A stretch of 34,393 nucleotides of DNA from Flavobacteriaceae bacterium UBA1682. GTDB taxonomy: Bacteria > Bacteroidota > Bacteroidia > Flavobacteriales > Flavobacteriaceae. The stretch covers positions 1,079-35,471 of the forward strand of contig DCKE01000005.1 in assembly GCA_002320285.1 (NCBI GenBank), given 5' to 3'. The position numbers were made by a program, and so were the translations under genes. The notes under the pieces were generated by a model, which saw only the letters and a list, made by a program, of their open reading frames with translations, ran no database searches and was not told where the DNA came from. Shown piece by piece: positions 34,374 through 34,393 of this stretch. Position 1 is the first letter of the stretch. The number at the start of each line of letters is the position of its first letter.

Positions 34374-34393
34374 GATACGCAGATACGCAGATA
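34374..34393. repeat. Short tandem repeat cut by the window edge
   Basis: The 8-base unit GATACGCA occurs twice in a row followed by GATA to the last base (2.5 copies). It is non-coding, upstream of ruvB. Whether it continues cannot be seen. Confidence 0.5.

Overview
The window looks like a chromosomal segment from a low-GC member of the Flavobacteriaceae (Bacteroidota). Several things support this: a complete sprA gene (giant type IX secretion translocon), a large secreted protein built from flavobacterial modules (choice-of-anchor L domain plus Ig-like repeats), Bacteroidota -7 promoter boxes (TAnnTTTG) just ahead of many genes, A-rich leaders without clear Shine-Dalgarno sites, and a split cytochrome oxidase operon (ctaB, two subunit III genes, subunit IV). 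The family call is confident; genus is not resolved. No mobile element, CRISPR array, rRNA or tRNA was seen.

Layout. (1) 1-5474, minus: the N-terminal 1,824 codons of a giant secreted protein whose C-terminus lies off the left edge. (2) 5742-6641, plus: an Nfu-type Fe-S scaffold with a duplicated N-terminal domain. (3) 6895-9153, minus: a PiT phosphate transporter fused to a PhoU-like tail. (4) 9322-12093, plus: a YyaL/DUF255 thioredoxin-fold protein and an MscS channel, converging on (5) 12102-15586, minus: tolC-like, hlyD-like and tsaB genes; the two convergent 3' ends share one hairpin. (6) 15672-17755, minus: a four-gene cytochrome oxidase maturation cluster (a cysteine-less redoxin-like protein, SCO, DUF420 and a tiny CxxC membrane protein). 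(7) 18014-20916, minus: ctaB, two cox3 genes and cox4. (8) 21010-22541, minus: deoC, vanZ-like, gcvH. (9) 22604-30514, minus: ruvA-sprA. (10) 30726-33008, minus: a malic enzyme-phosphotransacetylase fusion. (11) 33318-34340, minus: ruvB.

How it fits together. Clusters 6 and 7 together supply heme O synthesis, small oxidase subunits and copper/metal-centre assembly for a heme-copper oxidase whose catalytic subunits I and II are not in the window. SprA is the outer-membrane pore of the type IX secretion system, and the giant protein at the left edge is a likely substrate of that system. RuvA and RuvB are both present but separated by maeB. Most of the window is conserved flavobacterial core genome. 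The less explained parts are the two uncharacterised proteins in the oxidase maturation cluster, a large soluble insert in one subunit III, the giant repeat protein, and several RNA hairpins placed on or beside gene boundaries.
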